A DNA stretch of 35,707 nt from CAYHYG01 sp964360835 (GCA_964360835.1 CAYHYG010000008.1:1-35707), one strand, 5' to 3'. Shown: positions 1 to 8,531, numbered from the stretch's first letter. Numbers and translations: made by a program. Notes: generated by a model not told the origin, from the letters alone.

Positions 1-635
1 TAATCAAAGCCAAATTCATTATTAGTGCCGTAGGTAATATCAGCTTCATATGCTTCTCTCCTAGTGACGGGACGGAGGAAGTCTTTCTCTACTAATACAC
101 CTTGATCACGAATTTCATCATCTTCTGGTGTGCTATGTGTCGGGTCGTAGATAAACGAAGCATCGTGCACGATGATACCGACTTTCAAACCCAAGAAATG
201 AAATATTTGCCCCATCCAGGTAGAATCGCGTCGTGCCAAGTAGTCATTGACTGTAATAACGTGAGCACCATTGCCAGGTAAAGCGTTAGCGTAGATTGCT
301 AGTGTTGATGTCAGTGTCTTACCTTCTCCGGTCTTCATTTCTGCTACTTGACCTTTGTGTAGGGCTAAGCCTCCCATGAGCTGTACGTCAAAATGACGCT
401 GACTCAATGTGCGTTTGGCCGCCTCCCTGACTACGGCAAAAATCTCCGGTAGTTGTTCATCTAGAGTTTTACCTTGGGCTAGGGCTCTCTTGAATGCGCC
501 TGTTTTCTCGGCCAAAGCTTGGTCAGACAGGGCCTGAATATCTGCTTCTCGAGAATTAATAAAATCACCCTCTCTTTTGAGGTCCTCCAGATAGCTTTTA
601 TTGGCGTCGCCAAATAATGCGGTCAACAGTGACAT
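1..635 (-). CDS. secA: Preprotein translocase ATPase SecA, N-terminal part (gene runs off the left edge)
   Basis: SecA is the motor ATPase that pushes unfolded preproteins through the SecYEG channel at the inner face of the membrane. About 211 N-terminal residues are present and the rest lies left of the window. The translation starts MSLLTALFGDANKSYLEDLK and includes RHFDVQLMGGLALHKGQVAE followed by MKTGEGKT (Walker A, near residue 100), then HVITVNDYLARRD and a segment ending ITYGTNNEFGFD. These are standard nucleotide-binding-domain 1 motifs of SecA. The start is supported by an AGGAAAG ribosome-binding site inside the last codons of the upstream hpf gene, 5 nt before the ATG. It is the last visible gene of the minus-strand mur operon, 3 nt after hpf. 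Identity is secure; integrity of the missing part cannot be judged. Confidence 0.97.
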   Translation of the reverse strand, partial: MSLLTALFGDANKSYLEDLKREGDFINSREADIQALSDQALAEKTGAFKRALAQGKTLDEQLPEIFAVVREAAKRTLSQRHFDVQLMGGLALHKGQVAEMKTGEGKTLTSTLAIYANALPGNGAHVITVNDYLARRDSTWMGQIFHFLGLKVGIIVHDASFIYDPTHSTPEDDEIRDQGVLVEKDFLRPVTRREAYEADITYGTNNEFGFD

Positions 636-638
636 TGG

Positions 639-974
639 TTACTTTCCTAGTTTAAACAAACGCGCGATGCGACGCAGTGACAATTTTTTGCCTTTATATT
701 CTCTGACTTGACGTGCAATTTTATCAAGGCAGACATCTAAGGCTTCTCTGGCATCAGGCCGAAATTCAACTGCTCTCAATAGCTTATGCGGAATGTTGAG
801 ATTAATTTCTACTCTAAATATGTCACCCTTGTGATGATGGGTATCACGACTAATATCTACCCTGCAGGCCAGGATTTGTTGCTGAACTTTCTCTAAATGT
901 GCTGTTTTCTCTTCTATGTAGATTTTCAGAGGCTCCGTAACTTCGACATTTTTACCAACGATTGTGATATTCAT
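639..974 (-). CDS. hpf: Ribosome hibernation-promoting factor, short form
   Basis: This is a 111-residue protein of the HPF/RaiA family, which binds the 30S decoding region and silences ribosomes in starvation. The start MNITIVGKNVEVTEPLKIYI matches the usual family start; an in-frame TTG 36 nt upstream (at 1010) gives an unconserved N-terminal extension and is rejected. The beta-alpha-beta-beta-beta-alpha pattern is visible, with a basic tail (EYKGKKLSLRR). There is no C-terminal dimerisation domain as in long HPF, so this is the short type. It lies between murB (36 nt gap) and secA (3 nt gap); hpf next to secA is a common bacterial arrangement. A weak AAGG lies about 12 nt before the chosen ATG. 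Confidence 0.9.
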   Translation of the reverse strand: MNITIVGKNVEVTEPLKIYIEEKTAHLEKVQQQILACRVDISRDTHHHKGDIFRVEINLNIPHKLLRAVEFRPDAREALDVCLDKIARQVREYKGKKLSLRRIARLFKLGK

Positions 975-1010
975 ATCTATATTTGACCTTATCACGTATT
1001 GAATTGTCAA

Positions 1011-1943
1011 TCAAGAAGAGGTAACCAGCTGAACCTCCTCTTCAAGTTGAATCCCATAAGCATCTCTGACCTGCTGTTTTATCAGACTCATCAGAGTGAT
1101 GACATCCTCCGAGGTAGCAGTCCCTTTATTGATAATATAATTAGCATGCTTAGGTGAAACCACTGCTCCACCGACAGTCTTGCCCTTGAGATCCAACTGA
1201 TCTATGAGAAAAGCGGTCGGTATCTTCCTGTGTTGCTTGAATCTCTCAATGTCTAGTCCAAGCTTTTGACATTGAGCTTCAATTTCAGTCGTCAATGGTA
1301 CATTTTTAAATGCACAGCCAGCTGAGGGCTCAGTCGGATGATTGGTATGTCGGCGCTCCAGCCATTCGGCTATAATCTTTTTACTGACTTCAACGTCACC
1401 GTGTTTGAGTTTCAAGCTGACTTCAACTATCACTGTGTTCTGCATGGCTTTGAACTGACTGTGACGATAGCTAAACTCGAGTGCTTCCCTGTATCGTGTT
1501 TCAATTTTTTGAGATTGTAAATCAAAGGTTACTACCTGAGTAACTACATCACTCATGGCCTGCCCATACATACCGGCGTTACCGTAGATAGCCCCGCCAA
1601 CCGAACCAGGTATTCCGGCCGTAAATTCCAGTCCAATAAGATTATGTCGTAGACTCTCGTCTAGCAAATCCGCTAATTTGTAATTACAACCGACAGTAAC
1701 AATCTGATCAGAAAAAATAATGTTCTTAAAGTTCGGCTTGATAATTAAACCGCGATAACCTTGACTGGAAAACAAAACATTTGTTCCATCCCCAAGCAAA
1801 TAATAGGGTTGCGGGTGTTGGCGTAGCCAGGTTGTCACCGCCGTTAAATCTTCGATTGTTTCAGGTTCGGCAAAGTAGTCCGCTTCTCCACCGATATGGT
1901 AACTAGTCAAAGGAGCTAAGGCTACTTTTTCTCGTATAGTCAT
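1011..1943 (-). CDS. murB: UDP-N-acetylenolpyruvoylglucosamine reductase MurB
   Basis: MurB reduces the enolpyruvyl ether of UDP-GlcNAc with NADPH via FAD, giving UDP-MurNAc in the cytoplasm. The 310 residues show a FAD-binding start (TSYHIGGEADYF, then LLGDGTNVLF at about 49-58), GIPGSVGGAIYGNAGMYG at 110-127, YRHS at 159-162, SAGCAFKN at 207-214, the HAN motif at 266-268 and the C-terminal acidic LEEE at 300-303. The position that is usually the catalytic Ser in the (S/C)xFKN loop is Cys here (C210), a substitution I believe also occurs in other phyla. Length and lack of extra loops fit the shorter type II MurB. It overlaps the upstream murG-murC gene by 4 nt (ATGA), so the two are translationally coupled. 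Confidence 0.95.
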   Translation of the reverse strand: MTIREKVALAPLTSYHIGGEADYFAEPETIEDLTAVTTWLRQHPQPYYLLGDGTNVLFSSQGYRGLIIKPNFKNIIFSDQIVTVGCNYKLADLLDESLRHNLIGLEFTAGIPGSVGGAIYGNAGMYGQAMSDVVTQVVTFDLQSQKIETRYREALEFSYRHSQFKAMQNTVIVEVSLKLKHGDVEVSKKIIAEWLERRHTNHPTEPSAGCAFKNVPLTTEIEAQCQKLGLDIERFKQHRKIPTAFLIDQLDLKGKTVGGAVVSPKHANYIINKGTATSEDVITLMSLIKQQVRDAYGIQLEEEVQLVTSS

Positions 1944-4318
1944 TTCTTTTTGGTTACTGATCTGGCCCAGGAGTCTATTGACCCTGCGCCTAGAAACATG
2001 ACGACACTATTGTCATGCAGCTGTGAGCGTAAAAGAGGTTCTAAGTCTTGTAGGCGGCTGAACAGTTTGTTTTTTAAGTTGATTTTATACAATAGCTTTC
2101 TGGCCGGATCCGCTTTACGTTTTTCGTCTCTGCCAGCCACGTGGAAGCTGTCCGTTACGATCAGACTATCGCTGGTACCCAGTACGGCAGCAAATTTATC
2201 GAAATGAGATTCAGTACGCTCGATGCTATGCGGCTGAAAAACAGTAATAATCTCTTTGTCAGGGAAGCGCAATTTGGCCGCTTGTAGTGTCACCGCCACC
2301 TCAGTCGGGTGATGGGCATAATCTGAGTAGCATGGTGTCGTACCTAGGGTGCCGATGTATTCAAAACGTCGCCATGAACCTTGGTAGTTGGCCAATGATT
2401 CCATCACGATCGTATGGGGGATGTTCAATATGTGGCCAATGACTATGACGGCCAGAGCATTGGCTACATTAAAGTTTCCCGGGATCTGCAAGGTGTATTG
2501 ACCATACAAGGTACCATCATGACTGACATCAAAACTAGTGTGTAAATTATCATATTTTATATTTGTGGCTCTGAAGTTCGCCTCGCTAGTCAAGCCGAAA
2601 GTTATTATCCGGGCTTTGCTTTTCAGTTGTATAGCTCTCTTATCATCTGCGTTAACAATGAGATAACCATCCTGCGGTAAAGTATGGACAAATTTTTGAA
2701 ACTCTTCCTCGATATGTTGAATGTTTTTGTAATAATCCAGATGATCATCGTCAATATTGGTAATTACCGCTATCGAAGGTCTGATATGTAACATATGACT
2801 ACGATACTCATCAGCCTCAACCACCATCAGATTTGATTGGCCCGCTCGAAAGTTGCTTTGCCACTGCGGCACAATACTGCCCACCAATACGGTGGGATCG
2901 AGATTACCGTGTTGTAGGGTTAGGCCAGTCATAGCTGTTGTCGTAGTCTTGCCATGCGTACCAGAGATAGCGATAGTTTTGTATGTACGTGAAAGCAACC
3001 CCAAGTATTCACTATAGGTATATAAGGGCAGGTAGAATTTCTTGGACTGGACAAGTTCCGGGTTAGTTGAAGGCAAGGCATCGGAGTAGATAACACGAGA
3101 GTAATCATGGTCGATATTTTGCTTCCCCTGACCATAATGAACAACGATGCCTTCAGCTTCCAACTTTCTCGTGAGATCACTTGGTACAATGTCAGAACCA
3201 ACGACTTTGTACCCTTCATTTTTGAAATAACGGGCCAGAGCAGAAACACCAATACCGCCTATACCGGCGAAATAGACAACTGATTCACTGCGTGATCGTG
3301 GTATTGCTAAGGTGTCAATAAATTTACAATAATTTTTATTGGCATGCGCTGGAAAGCAATTATGCAAATTTTTTGCCAATCCCTTTATCTTCTCACTGTC
3401 CTCCATCAAAGCGCGGATAAATGAGTCTAGCGTAGTGACAGATCCTTGAGCGACAGATCTGACTGCCATTTTTGAACTGAAATACTGTGAATTTCGCTCT
3501 TGGTGACTGTTGGGCATAGGTATGACAACGGTAGCTTTAGAAAAGTGAGCTAATTCAGTTAGTGTGCTCATTCCTGCACGGGTGATGACAATTTTGGCTG
3601 CATTTAATAGTGCCGACATTTCCTCCGTGACAAAAGCTTTGGCGACATAATTTTTTAGATCAGGCAGAGCTTGGTCCATGTTACTTTTTCCCAGAATATG
3701 TACTACCCTATATTTTTCAGTCCACAGAGGTATCAAAGGTTTCACCATTTCGTTTAAACCACGAGCACCTTGGCTGCCGCCGAGAATCAAAATTGTATCT
3801 TCTTCAGTTTTCACGACCTCCAGTCGTCGCAAAGGATTTCCAGTTAGTAGAATTTTGGCCTTGTAAGATTGAAATAACCCCTGCGTTTCCTGCAAACTTA
3901 CCGTGATGGTATGAGCTATGGGTGCCATTAGGCGATTAGCTAGCCCAAGTTGCAAATCTTGCTGGTGTACTATGACTGGTATGCCTAGAGTTTTGGCGGC
4001 GTACGCTACTGGCACGGCATTAAAACTGCCAGATGTGAGAACCAACTGAGGTCGGAATTGTTTTAAGATTTTTCTAGCTTGAAAAAATGCAATCAAAATT
4101 TGGCTAAAGTCATAGATGTTTTTGAGACTAAAGTAACGGCGCCACTTTCCTGACCTTATGGCTATGAATCGGAGACCGTATTCATGTAAAACCTTGGTCT
4201 CAGGTCCGCTATGGGTAACTAAAAATAAACAATCAGTATCCTTTATACTATTGGCGACACCGATTAAGGGAGACATGGCTCCCGCACTTCCACCACCCGC
4301 TAAAACTATTCTTCTCAT
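1940..4318 (-). CDS. MurG-MurC fusion: lipid II GlcNAc-transferase joined to UDP-MurNAc--L-alanine ligase
   Basis: This is one continuous 792-residue reading frame holding two complete peptidoglycan enzymes. Residues 1-340 are MurG (adds GlcNAc to lipid I on the inner membrane face): glycine loop LAGGGSAGAMSP at 6-17, GGSQGARGLN at 180-189, TRAGMSTLTELA at 246-257 and SHQERN at 271-276. Residues 346-792 are MurC (adds L-Ala to UDP-MurNAc): Rossmann GIGGIGVSALARY at 352-364, ATP loop GTHGKTTTT at 453-461, EADEYR at 501-506, HHPTEV at 669-674 and a C-terminal ligase domain with FQPHSIERT. No Met codon or stop lies at the junction (near position 3298). In MurG the normally invariant His of the GGTGGH loop is Ala (residue 14). 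It sits 1 nt after ftsW and overlaps murB by 4 nt. The assignment of both halves is firm; whether the product is cleaved is unknown. Confidence 0.95.
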   Translation of the reverse strand: MRRIVLAGGGSAGAMSPLIGVANSIKDTDCLFLVTHSGPETKVLHEYGLRFIAIRSGKWRRYFSLKNIYDFSQILIAFFQARKILKQFRPQLVLTSGSFNAVPVAYAAKTLGIPVIVHQQDLQLGLANRLMAPIAHTITVSLQETQGLFQSYKAKILLTGNPLRRLEVVKTEEDTILILGGSQGARGLNEMVKPLIPLWTEKYRVVHILGKSNMDQALPDLKNYVAKAFVTEEMSALLNAAKIVITRAGMSTLTELAHFSKATVVIPMPNSHQERNSQYFSSKMAVRSVAQGSVTTLDSFIRALMEDSEKIKGLAKNLHNCFPAHANKNYCKFIDTLAIPRSRSESVVYFAGIGGIGVSALARYFKNEGYKVVGSDIVPSDLTRKLEAEGIVVHYGQGKQNIDHDYSRVIYSDALPSTNPELVQSKKFYLPLYTYSEYLGLLSRTYKTIAISGTHGKTTTTAMTGLTLQHGNLDPTVLVGSIVPQWQSNFRAGQSNLMVVEADEYRSHMLHIRPSIAVITNIDDDHLDYYKNIQHIEEEFQKFVHTLPQDGYLIVNADDKRAIQLKSKARIITFGLTSEANFRATNIKYDNLHTSFDVSHDGTLYGQYTLQIPGNFNVANALAVIVIGHILNIPHTIVMESLANYQGSWRRFEYIGTLGTTPCYSDYAHHPTEVAVTLQAAKLRFPDKEIITVFQPHSIERTESHFDKFAAVLGTSDSLIVTDSFHVAGRDEKRKADPARKLLYKINLKNKLFSRLQDLEPLLRSQLHDNSVVMFLGAGSIDSWARSVTKKK

Positions 4319-4319
4319 G

Positions 4320-5480
4320 TTATTGTTTCATAACCGTTGATTGTCTAGAGATACCGAGCACTATGGCCATAGCTGCCATAACGACAGCTAAATTACTACC
4401 ACCCAGGCTGACAAATGGCAAGGGAAGGCCGGTTAACGGCAAAATTCCGCTAATGGCTCCGATATTTACCAATGATTGAATGGTGATCCAACCAATAATA
4501 CCCGTCACCAAAAGCTTGGCAAATAAATCCTTGGATCGCTTGGCAATTTTTTGTCCGCGCAAAAAAAGTAAGGCGTAGAGCAGAACGAAAATTATAGAGA
4601 CAAAGAATCCCCACTCTTCAGCAAAGACAGCAAAGATGGAATCTGCCGCCACCTCCGGTAAATAATCAAATTTTTGACGTGACTGTCCCAGCCCGACCCC
4701 AAAAAGACCCCCAGAACCGATAGCAATCAGCGCTTGTTTCAACTGATAACCAGCACCAAGAGGGTCATTATCAGGATTGATAAAGGTCAAAAGGCGTTGT
4801 AGTCGATAAGGAGCGATTTTGATCAAGGCGGCAAAAATGGCACCTGCCCCGCTGAGAACTAGGGCTAGGTGAGTTAGTTTCATACCGGCCGTCAAGTACA
4901 TGAGCAATGAGACTGAGAAAAAAATTGCCATGGTGCCCATATCTGGCTGAAGCATGAGGAGAAAACAAACACTGCCGGTGAGCAAAATAAAGGGTATAAA
5001 TGTTTTCTTTAAATCCCTGATTTCATCATGCTTAGATTCAAACCACAAGGCCAGGTAAATAATGAAAGTTAATTTGGCGATTTCGCTTGTTTGCACAGCC
5101 ACGCCACCAATGACTAACCAACTTTGGGAGCCGTTAATCGTCAGTGATAAGCCAGGGACAAAGACAATTAGCAGTAAGAAATAGGTGGCCGCTAGCCAGA
5201 GCCAATTTCCTTTTTTTAGCCATTGGTAAGGGAGGCGGATAAGTACTAGAAAGGCAAACAGACCGGGTAAAAAACCTCGAAGAATTTGCTGACGCACAAA
5301 AAAGTAGCTGTTACCTGTTTCTTCGTAGGCTTTCACCGCAGTTGCCGACGATAAGGTCAGTAAGCCAAAAAAAATCAACAGAGCTGTAATGAGCATCAAC
5401 ATCCTGTCGGGCTTGTGCAAAGTTTCCGAAATGCGCTTGATATTAGATAGTCGCTTAAATAATTTGAATTTCTTGAACAT
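4320..5480 (-). CDS. ftsW: SEDS-family peptidoglycan glycosyltransferase FtsW
   Basis: A polytopic membrane protein of 386 residues from the SEDS family, which polymerises lipid II glycan strands together with a class B PBP. About ten hydrophobic segments follow a basic cytoplasmic N-terminus of about 25 residues. Family signatures are present: NGSQSWL near 116-122, the loop around YLPEVAADSIFAVFAEEWG at 273-291, and PLTGLPLPFVSLGGSNL at 348-364. SEDS proteins comprise FtsW (division) and RodA (elongation); I call FtsW because the gene lies between murD and murG. No second SEDS gene is seen in the window, even in the mre block, so this one could serve both roles. Gaps are 8 nt to murD and 1 nt to the murG-murC gene. 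Confidence 0.9.
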   Translation of the reverse strand: MFKKFKLFKRLSNIKRISETLHKPDRMLMLITALLIFFGLLTLSSATAVKAYEETGNSYFFVRQQILRGFLPGLFAFLVLIRLPYQWLKKGNWLWLAATYFLLLIVFVPGLSLTINGSQSWLVIGGVAVQTSEIAKLTFIIYLALWFESKHDEIRDLKKTFIPFILLTGSVCFLLMLQPDMGTMAIFFSVSLLMYLTAGMKLTHLALVLSGAGAIFAALIKIAPYRLQRLLTFINPDNDPLGAGYQLKQALIAIGSGGLFGVGLGQSRQKFDYLPEVAADSIFAVFAEEWGFFVSIIFVLLYALLFLRGQKIAKRSKDLFAKLLVTGIIGWITIQSLVNIGAISGILPLTGLPLPFVSLGGSNLAVVMAAMAIVLGISRQSTVMKQ

Positions 5481-5488
5481 TGCTATGA

Positions 5489-6796
5489 CTAAAATACTCT
5501 ATTGAACGAATGGCCACGGTCGAATTCATTTAGAAAGAGGTTAAAGCTGGCGGCACCGGGTGAAAAAAGTAGATAATCAAACTTCTCACTTTTCAAGACC
5601 CTACCTATCTCACGTCGTGCTTGCTGCAAATTCTTTACCAGTATTAATCGTTTAGTTGGGTATCGTAGTGAACGTAAATTTCTTTTCAGATCATCGCTGG
5701 CAGTTCCTGGAAGCAAGAGGCAGTAGCTGACTGAAGATTTAATAGAGGCAGCGGCCTGTCTATAGCTTAAATTTTTATTGACGCCACCGGTCAGGAGAAG
5801 AATTCGCGAACCCCGTAGTGCTTGAACAGCGGCGGTCAAGGCATCTGGCGAGGTAGAAGCTGAATCATTAATAACAGTCATAGGGAGTTGGGATTTGATG
5901 ACCTGTAATCGAAAAGGTAAACCTTTCAGATGACTAATCTGGGTGGCAAAATCACTATCCTGGAAACCCAATAGCTGCGTCACAGCTAGAGCCAGGCTTA
6001 GATTTTGGCAATTATGCTCTCCTGGAAGCTTCAGATAGCGGCAACTTTCCGACTGTTCAGAAATAACAACCTTTTTGGCTTTAGAGGCGGTCGCTATACG
6101 ACGACAATAGGCATTGCTCTTTATCGTTATGAAGTAATCGCTAGCTTTTTGATTCTTGGTAATGGCTTGCTTAGCTTTGACATAGGCCGCCATGGAAGGG
6201 TAACGATTGAGATGCTCAGGAAAGATATTTGTCAAAACGGCTATATGAGGAGATATCTTGTAATCCTGTAATCTTTCTAAGTGCCAGCTCGATAGTTCGG
6301 CTACGACGATATCCGACTTTTTTATGCCGTCAACAATCTGCATGAAAGGTTCCTTGGCGATATTTCCAGTCAGACGCACCCCTTTTTTCTTTGACTTCAA
6401 TAGCTGATACAGAAATGAAGCCGTGGTTGATTTGCCCCTACTACCGGTAATACCTATGATATTGCCTCGGCAGTGCCAAAAAAATAAAACAGCTTCGTTG
6501 ATGATAAGCTTTCCTTTCTTCCGTGCGTATTTGAGATATGGCGAGTCCTCGGGAACACCTGGATTTTGAATAATGACATCAGCCCAGTCAAAATCTTCGT
6601 ACGTATGACAACCCAACCGGTACGTTATGGGAGACCTGGTAAGTTTCCTAATCGTGGGCTTCAAAACTTCCGCTGAACGTAGATCTGTTACCAGAAATTC
6701 ATATTTGTGTTTAGCTAACCATTGACAGACACCTAACCCACCATTATTGAGCCCAAGACCCATAACCAGGATTTTTTTATTTTTCAGTGACAGCAT
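5489..6796 (-). CDS. murD: UDP-N-acetylmuramoylalanine--D-glutamate ligase MurD
   Basis: MurD adds D-Glu to UDP-MurNAc-L-Ala using ATP. The 435 residues contain an N-terminal Rossmann domain (VMGLGLNNGG), the ATP loop TGSRGKST at 117-124 (family usual is TNGKST), SSWHLE at 169-174, EHLNRYPSMAAYVKAK at 194-209 with the Lys that is carbamylated in Mur ligases, the NDS.ST-type loop (NDSASTSPDA), LLTGGVNKN, and a C-terminal SPGAASFNLFLNEFDRG that matches the family's C-terminal signature. Its ATG shares one base with the mraY stop (TAATG). Order mraY-murD-ftsW-murG is the classical dcw order, but murE, murF, ftsI, ftsQ, ftsA and ftsZ are not here. Confidence 0.95.
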   Translation of the reverse strand: MLSLKNKKILVMGLGLNNGGLGVCQWLAKHKYEFLVTDLRSAEVLKPTIRKLTRSPITYRLGCHTYEDFDWADVIIQNPGVPEDSPYLKYARKKGKLIINEAVLFFWHCRGNIIGITGSRGKSTTASFLYQLLKSKKKGVRLTGNIAKEPFMQIVDGIKKSDIVVAELSSWHLERLQDYKISPHIAVLTNIFPEHLNRYPSMAAYVKAKQAITKNQKASDYFITIKSNAYCRRIATASKAKKVVISEQSESCRYLKLPGEHNCQNLSLALAVTQLLGFQDSDFATQISHLKGLPFRLQVIKSQLPMTVINDSASTSPDALTAAVQALRGSRILLLTGGVNKNLSYRQAAASIKSSVSYCLLLPGTASDDLKRNLRSLRYPTKRLILVKNLQQARREIGRVLKSEKFDYLLFSPGAASFNLFLNEFDRGHSFNRVF

Positions 6797-7851
6797 TAGA
6801 ACGTTCTATCAATGATAGCCAGGATCAGTCCTAGTACGGCCGAAACTCCAGCAATGACCCAAAAACGCATAACTACTTTGGGTTCTGGCCAACCAATGGC
6901 TTCAAAATGATGGTGAATTGGGGTCGAAAGAAAGATTTTCTTTTTGCGAACTTTTTTGGAAATCATTTGAAGTATGACTGAAGCAGATTCAATAAAAAAT
7001 ATGGAGCTAATGACAGGGAGTAACAATGCCGTTTGAGTCAACAAAGCAACCACACCCAAGGTAATGCCTAACGACATAGCCCCCGTGTCTCCCATAAAGA
7101 ATCTAGCCGGATTGATATTGAACCAGAGGAAAGCCAATAAAGCGCCGATAATAACAGCGCAGAAGGCCGCTAGATCATACTTACCGAGAATCAAGGCCAC
7201 GGTCCCTATACAGGCATAGCTGGATAATAGAGTTCCTCCAGCCAGACCGTCTAAGCCGTCAGTTTCGTTAACTGAGAAAGCCGTAGCCACGATGACGAAG
7301 ATAAAAACCAAAATATACCACCAGCCAATAGCAAAGGTCCCAACGAAAGGAATATGCAGCACGTCCCAATCCAGTTTGACATAAAACCACCAAGCACCTA
7401 CGGCGGCAATTAATGTGTACATAAGTAGTCTGTGCTTCACCGTCAATCCTCCACCTTTGCCACCTCCTTTTTTTCTGACATTAAACCAGTCATCAAACAA
7501 TCCAACCAAGGCCGAGGCGATCAGCACACCGAGTGGCAGCAATGTTTCTGAGCGCGAAAAAAAGTTTAAATCCTTTATGACTGCCGGTAAGCCCGGTAGA
7601 TACTGCAGATAATACATACAGACGATTAACAGTAGCAGCGTAAACCAGATAATTATGCCGCCCATGGTAGGAGTGCCGGCTTTATTCTTATGTAAACTGC
7701 TATAGATCGGTGTTGACCCTTCGGAACGTATAGAAACACCTAAGTTGTACTTGTACAGAATGTGCGTCAGCAGAGGTGTTAGCAGCATTGCCACGATAAA
7801 GCTGATAGAGCTTAGTATCAATAGTCTGATGATTTCGTAATTCGTCGGCAT
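6796..7851 (-). CDS. mraY: Phospho-MurNAc-pentapeptide transferase MraY
   Basis: MraY makes lipid I by moving phospho-MurNAc-pentapeptide onto undecaprenyl phosphate in the cytoplasmic membrane. The 351-residue protein has about ten membrane helices and the family motifs in order: KAGTPTMGG at 57-65, DDWFN at 120-124 (Mg-binding Asp pair), NETDGLDGLAGG at 195-206, FMGDTGAMSLG at 252-262, and PIHHHFEAIGWPEPKVV at 311-327 with the HHH active-site cluster. A glycine-lysine-rich cytoplasmic loop (RKKGGGKGGG, 126-135) follows the first Asp motif. It begins 1 nt after the stop of the small membrane gene upstream and overlaps murD by 1 nt. Confidence 0.96.
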   Translation of the reverse strand: MPTNYEIIRLLILSSISFIVAMLLTPLLTHILYKYNLGVSIRSEGSTPIYSSLHKNKAGTPTMGGIIIWFTLLLLIVCMYYLQYLPGLPAVIKDLNFFSRSETLLPLGVLIASALVGLFDDWFNVRKKGGGKGGGLTVKHRLLMYTLIAAVGAWWFYVKLDWDVLHIPFVGTFAIGWWYILVFIFVIVATAFSVNETDGLDGLAGGTLLSSYACIGTVALILGKYDLAAFCAVIIGALLAFLWFNINPARFFMGDTGAMSLGITLGVVALLTQTALLLPVISSIFFIESASVILQMISKKVRKKKIFLSTPIHHHFEAIGWPEPKVVMRFWVIAGVSAVLGLILAIIDRTF

Positions 7852-7852
7852 A

Positions 7853-8212
7853 TTAGGAGTATGAAGCTATTAAATACAAATAAAGCGTGAAGCATAATGA
7901 CATAAAAAGTGAAGCTACATTCAGATAGTAACTCATGTATTTATCTCTGGTGTAAATAAAATATGACCAGAGAAAATTGACAGCCACGGTTATGATTACC
8001 AAGCCATAAATTATGGCCATTAGATACCACGATCCCAGCCAGTCTATACCATTGTAGATATTTACGTGAATGACCAGCAAATCAGGAGTACCTGAGCTAT
8101 GAATGATAGTCAATGCCAGCGATAATAATAAAAAAACGGCTGTGGCAATGGACAAACCTAATGTGACCTTTTCATTCAAATGAAGTCTGAGCGATTTCCA
8201 AGAAACGATCAT
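7853..8212 (-). CDS. Small three-helix membrane protein of unknown function
   Basis: The 119-residue product is not a family I recognise. Three hydrophobic segments are visible, near residues 18-37, 60-83 and 94-116, with a short basic cytoplasmic start (SWKSLRLHLNEK) and a YTRDKYM loop between helices 2 and 3. The region between helices 1 and 2 (about 38-59) is probably outside. It is placed between the NFU gene (4-nt ATGA overlap with its own start) and mraY (1 nt gap), so it is made from the same mRNA as lipid I synthase. That suggests a membrane role near cell-wall synthesis, but this is inference from position only. Confidence 0.75.
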   Translation of the reverse strand: MIVSWKSLRLHLNEKVTLGLSIATAVFLLLSLALTIIHSSGTPDLLVIHVNIYNGIDWLGSWYLMAIIYGLVIITVAVNFLWSYFIYTRDKYMSYYLNVASLFMSLCFTLYLYLIASYS

Positions 8213-8448
8213 GGGACGATGGTGATATCTTTGATGTCAGCAAATTTTTGCAATATGTTTTCTTTGATAAATCCAGTCAAGGTGACATCGGAAATACTGC
8301 AATTACTGCAGGCGCCAATGAAGCGCAGCTCCAAAATACCAGTGTCGGGCTTGAGAGCCACAAATTCCACATCTCCCCCGTCTGATTGCAAGGCTGGTCG
8401 CAACTGGTCCAGATATTGCTCAACTTTTGTCTCTAACTCTACGGACAT
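8209..8448 (-). CDS. NFU-type iron-sulfur cluster scaffold/carrier domain protein
   Basis: This 79-residue stand-alone NifU C-terminal (NFU) domain carries a bridging Fe-S cluster between two CxxC motifs in a dimer. Visible features are the helix VEQYLDQLRPALQSDGGDVE, a beta strand pair and GACSNCSISDVTL with the CxxC pair at about residues 47 and 50. Two ATGs, 9 nt apart, could start it: MYIMSVELE (8457) or MSVELE (8448). I choose the inner one because a -10 box ends directly before the outer ATG, so transcription should begin inside or after it, leaving a leader of only 2-5 nt. It is the first gene of the mur operon. Confidence 0.88.
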   Translation of the reverse strand: MSVELETKVEQYLDQLRPALQSDGGDVEFVALKPDTGILELRFIGACSNCSISDVTLTGFIKENILQKFADIKDITIVP

Positions 8449-8457
8449 AATGTACAT

Positions 8458-8486
8458 ACTATACTCAATAAACCCATATAAATCAA
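8458..8486 (-). promoter_or_regulatory. Sigma70-type promoter for the NFU-mraY-mur operon
   Basis: On the minus strand, TTGATT (8481-8486), a 17-nt spacer and TATAGT (8458-8463). The predicted start point near 8451 leaves almost no leader before the ATG at 8446-8448. It is divergent from the lexA promoter in the same short intergenic gap. Confidence 0.6.
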
Positions 8487-8503
8487 ATCATCAGTGCTAC
8501 CTC

Positions 8504-8531
8504 TTGACGTTCGGTTTTTGTTCGCTATAAT
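8504..8531 (+). promoter_or_regulatory. lexA promoter with a GTTCG direct repeat between the boxes
   Basis: TTGACG (8504-8509), a 16-nt spacer and a perfect TATAAT (8526-8531). The pentamer GTTCG occurs twice, at 8509-8513 and 8520-8524, one turn of the helix apart and inside the spacer, where a repressor such as LexA itself could act. No palindromic Gram-positive or proteobacterial LexA box is seen. Confidence 0.6.

Noticed and set aside
975..1010. N-terminal extension of hpf from a TTG codon
   Set aside because: The family begins at the ATG at 974; the added residues show no conservation and the gene has a normal length without them.
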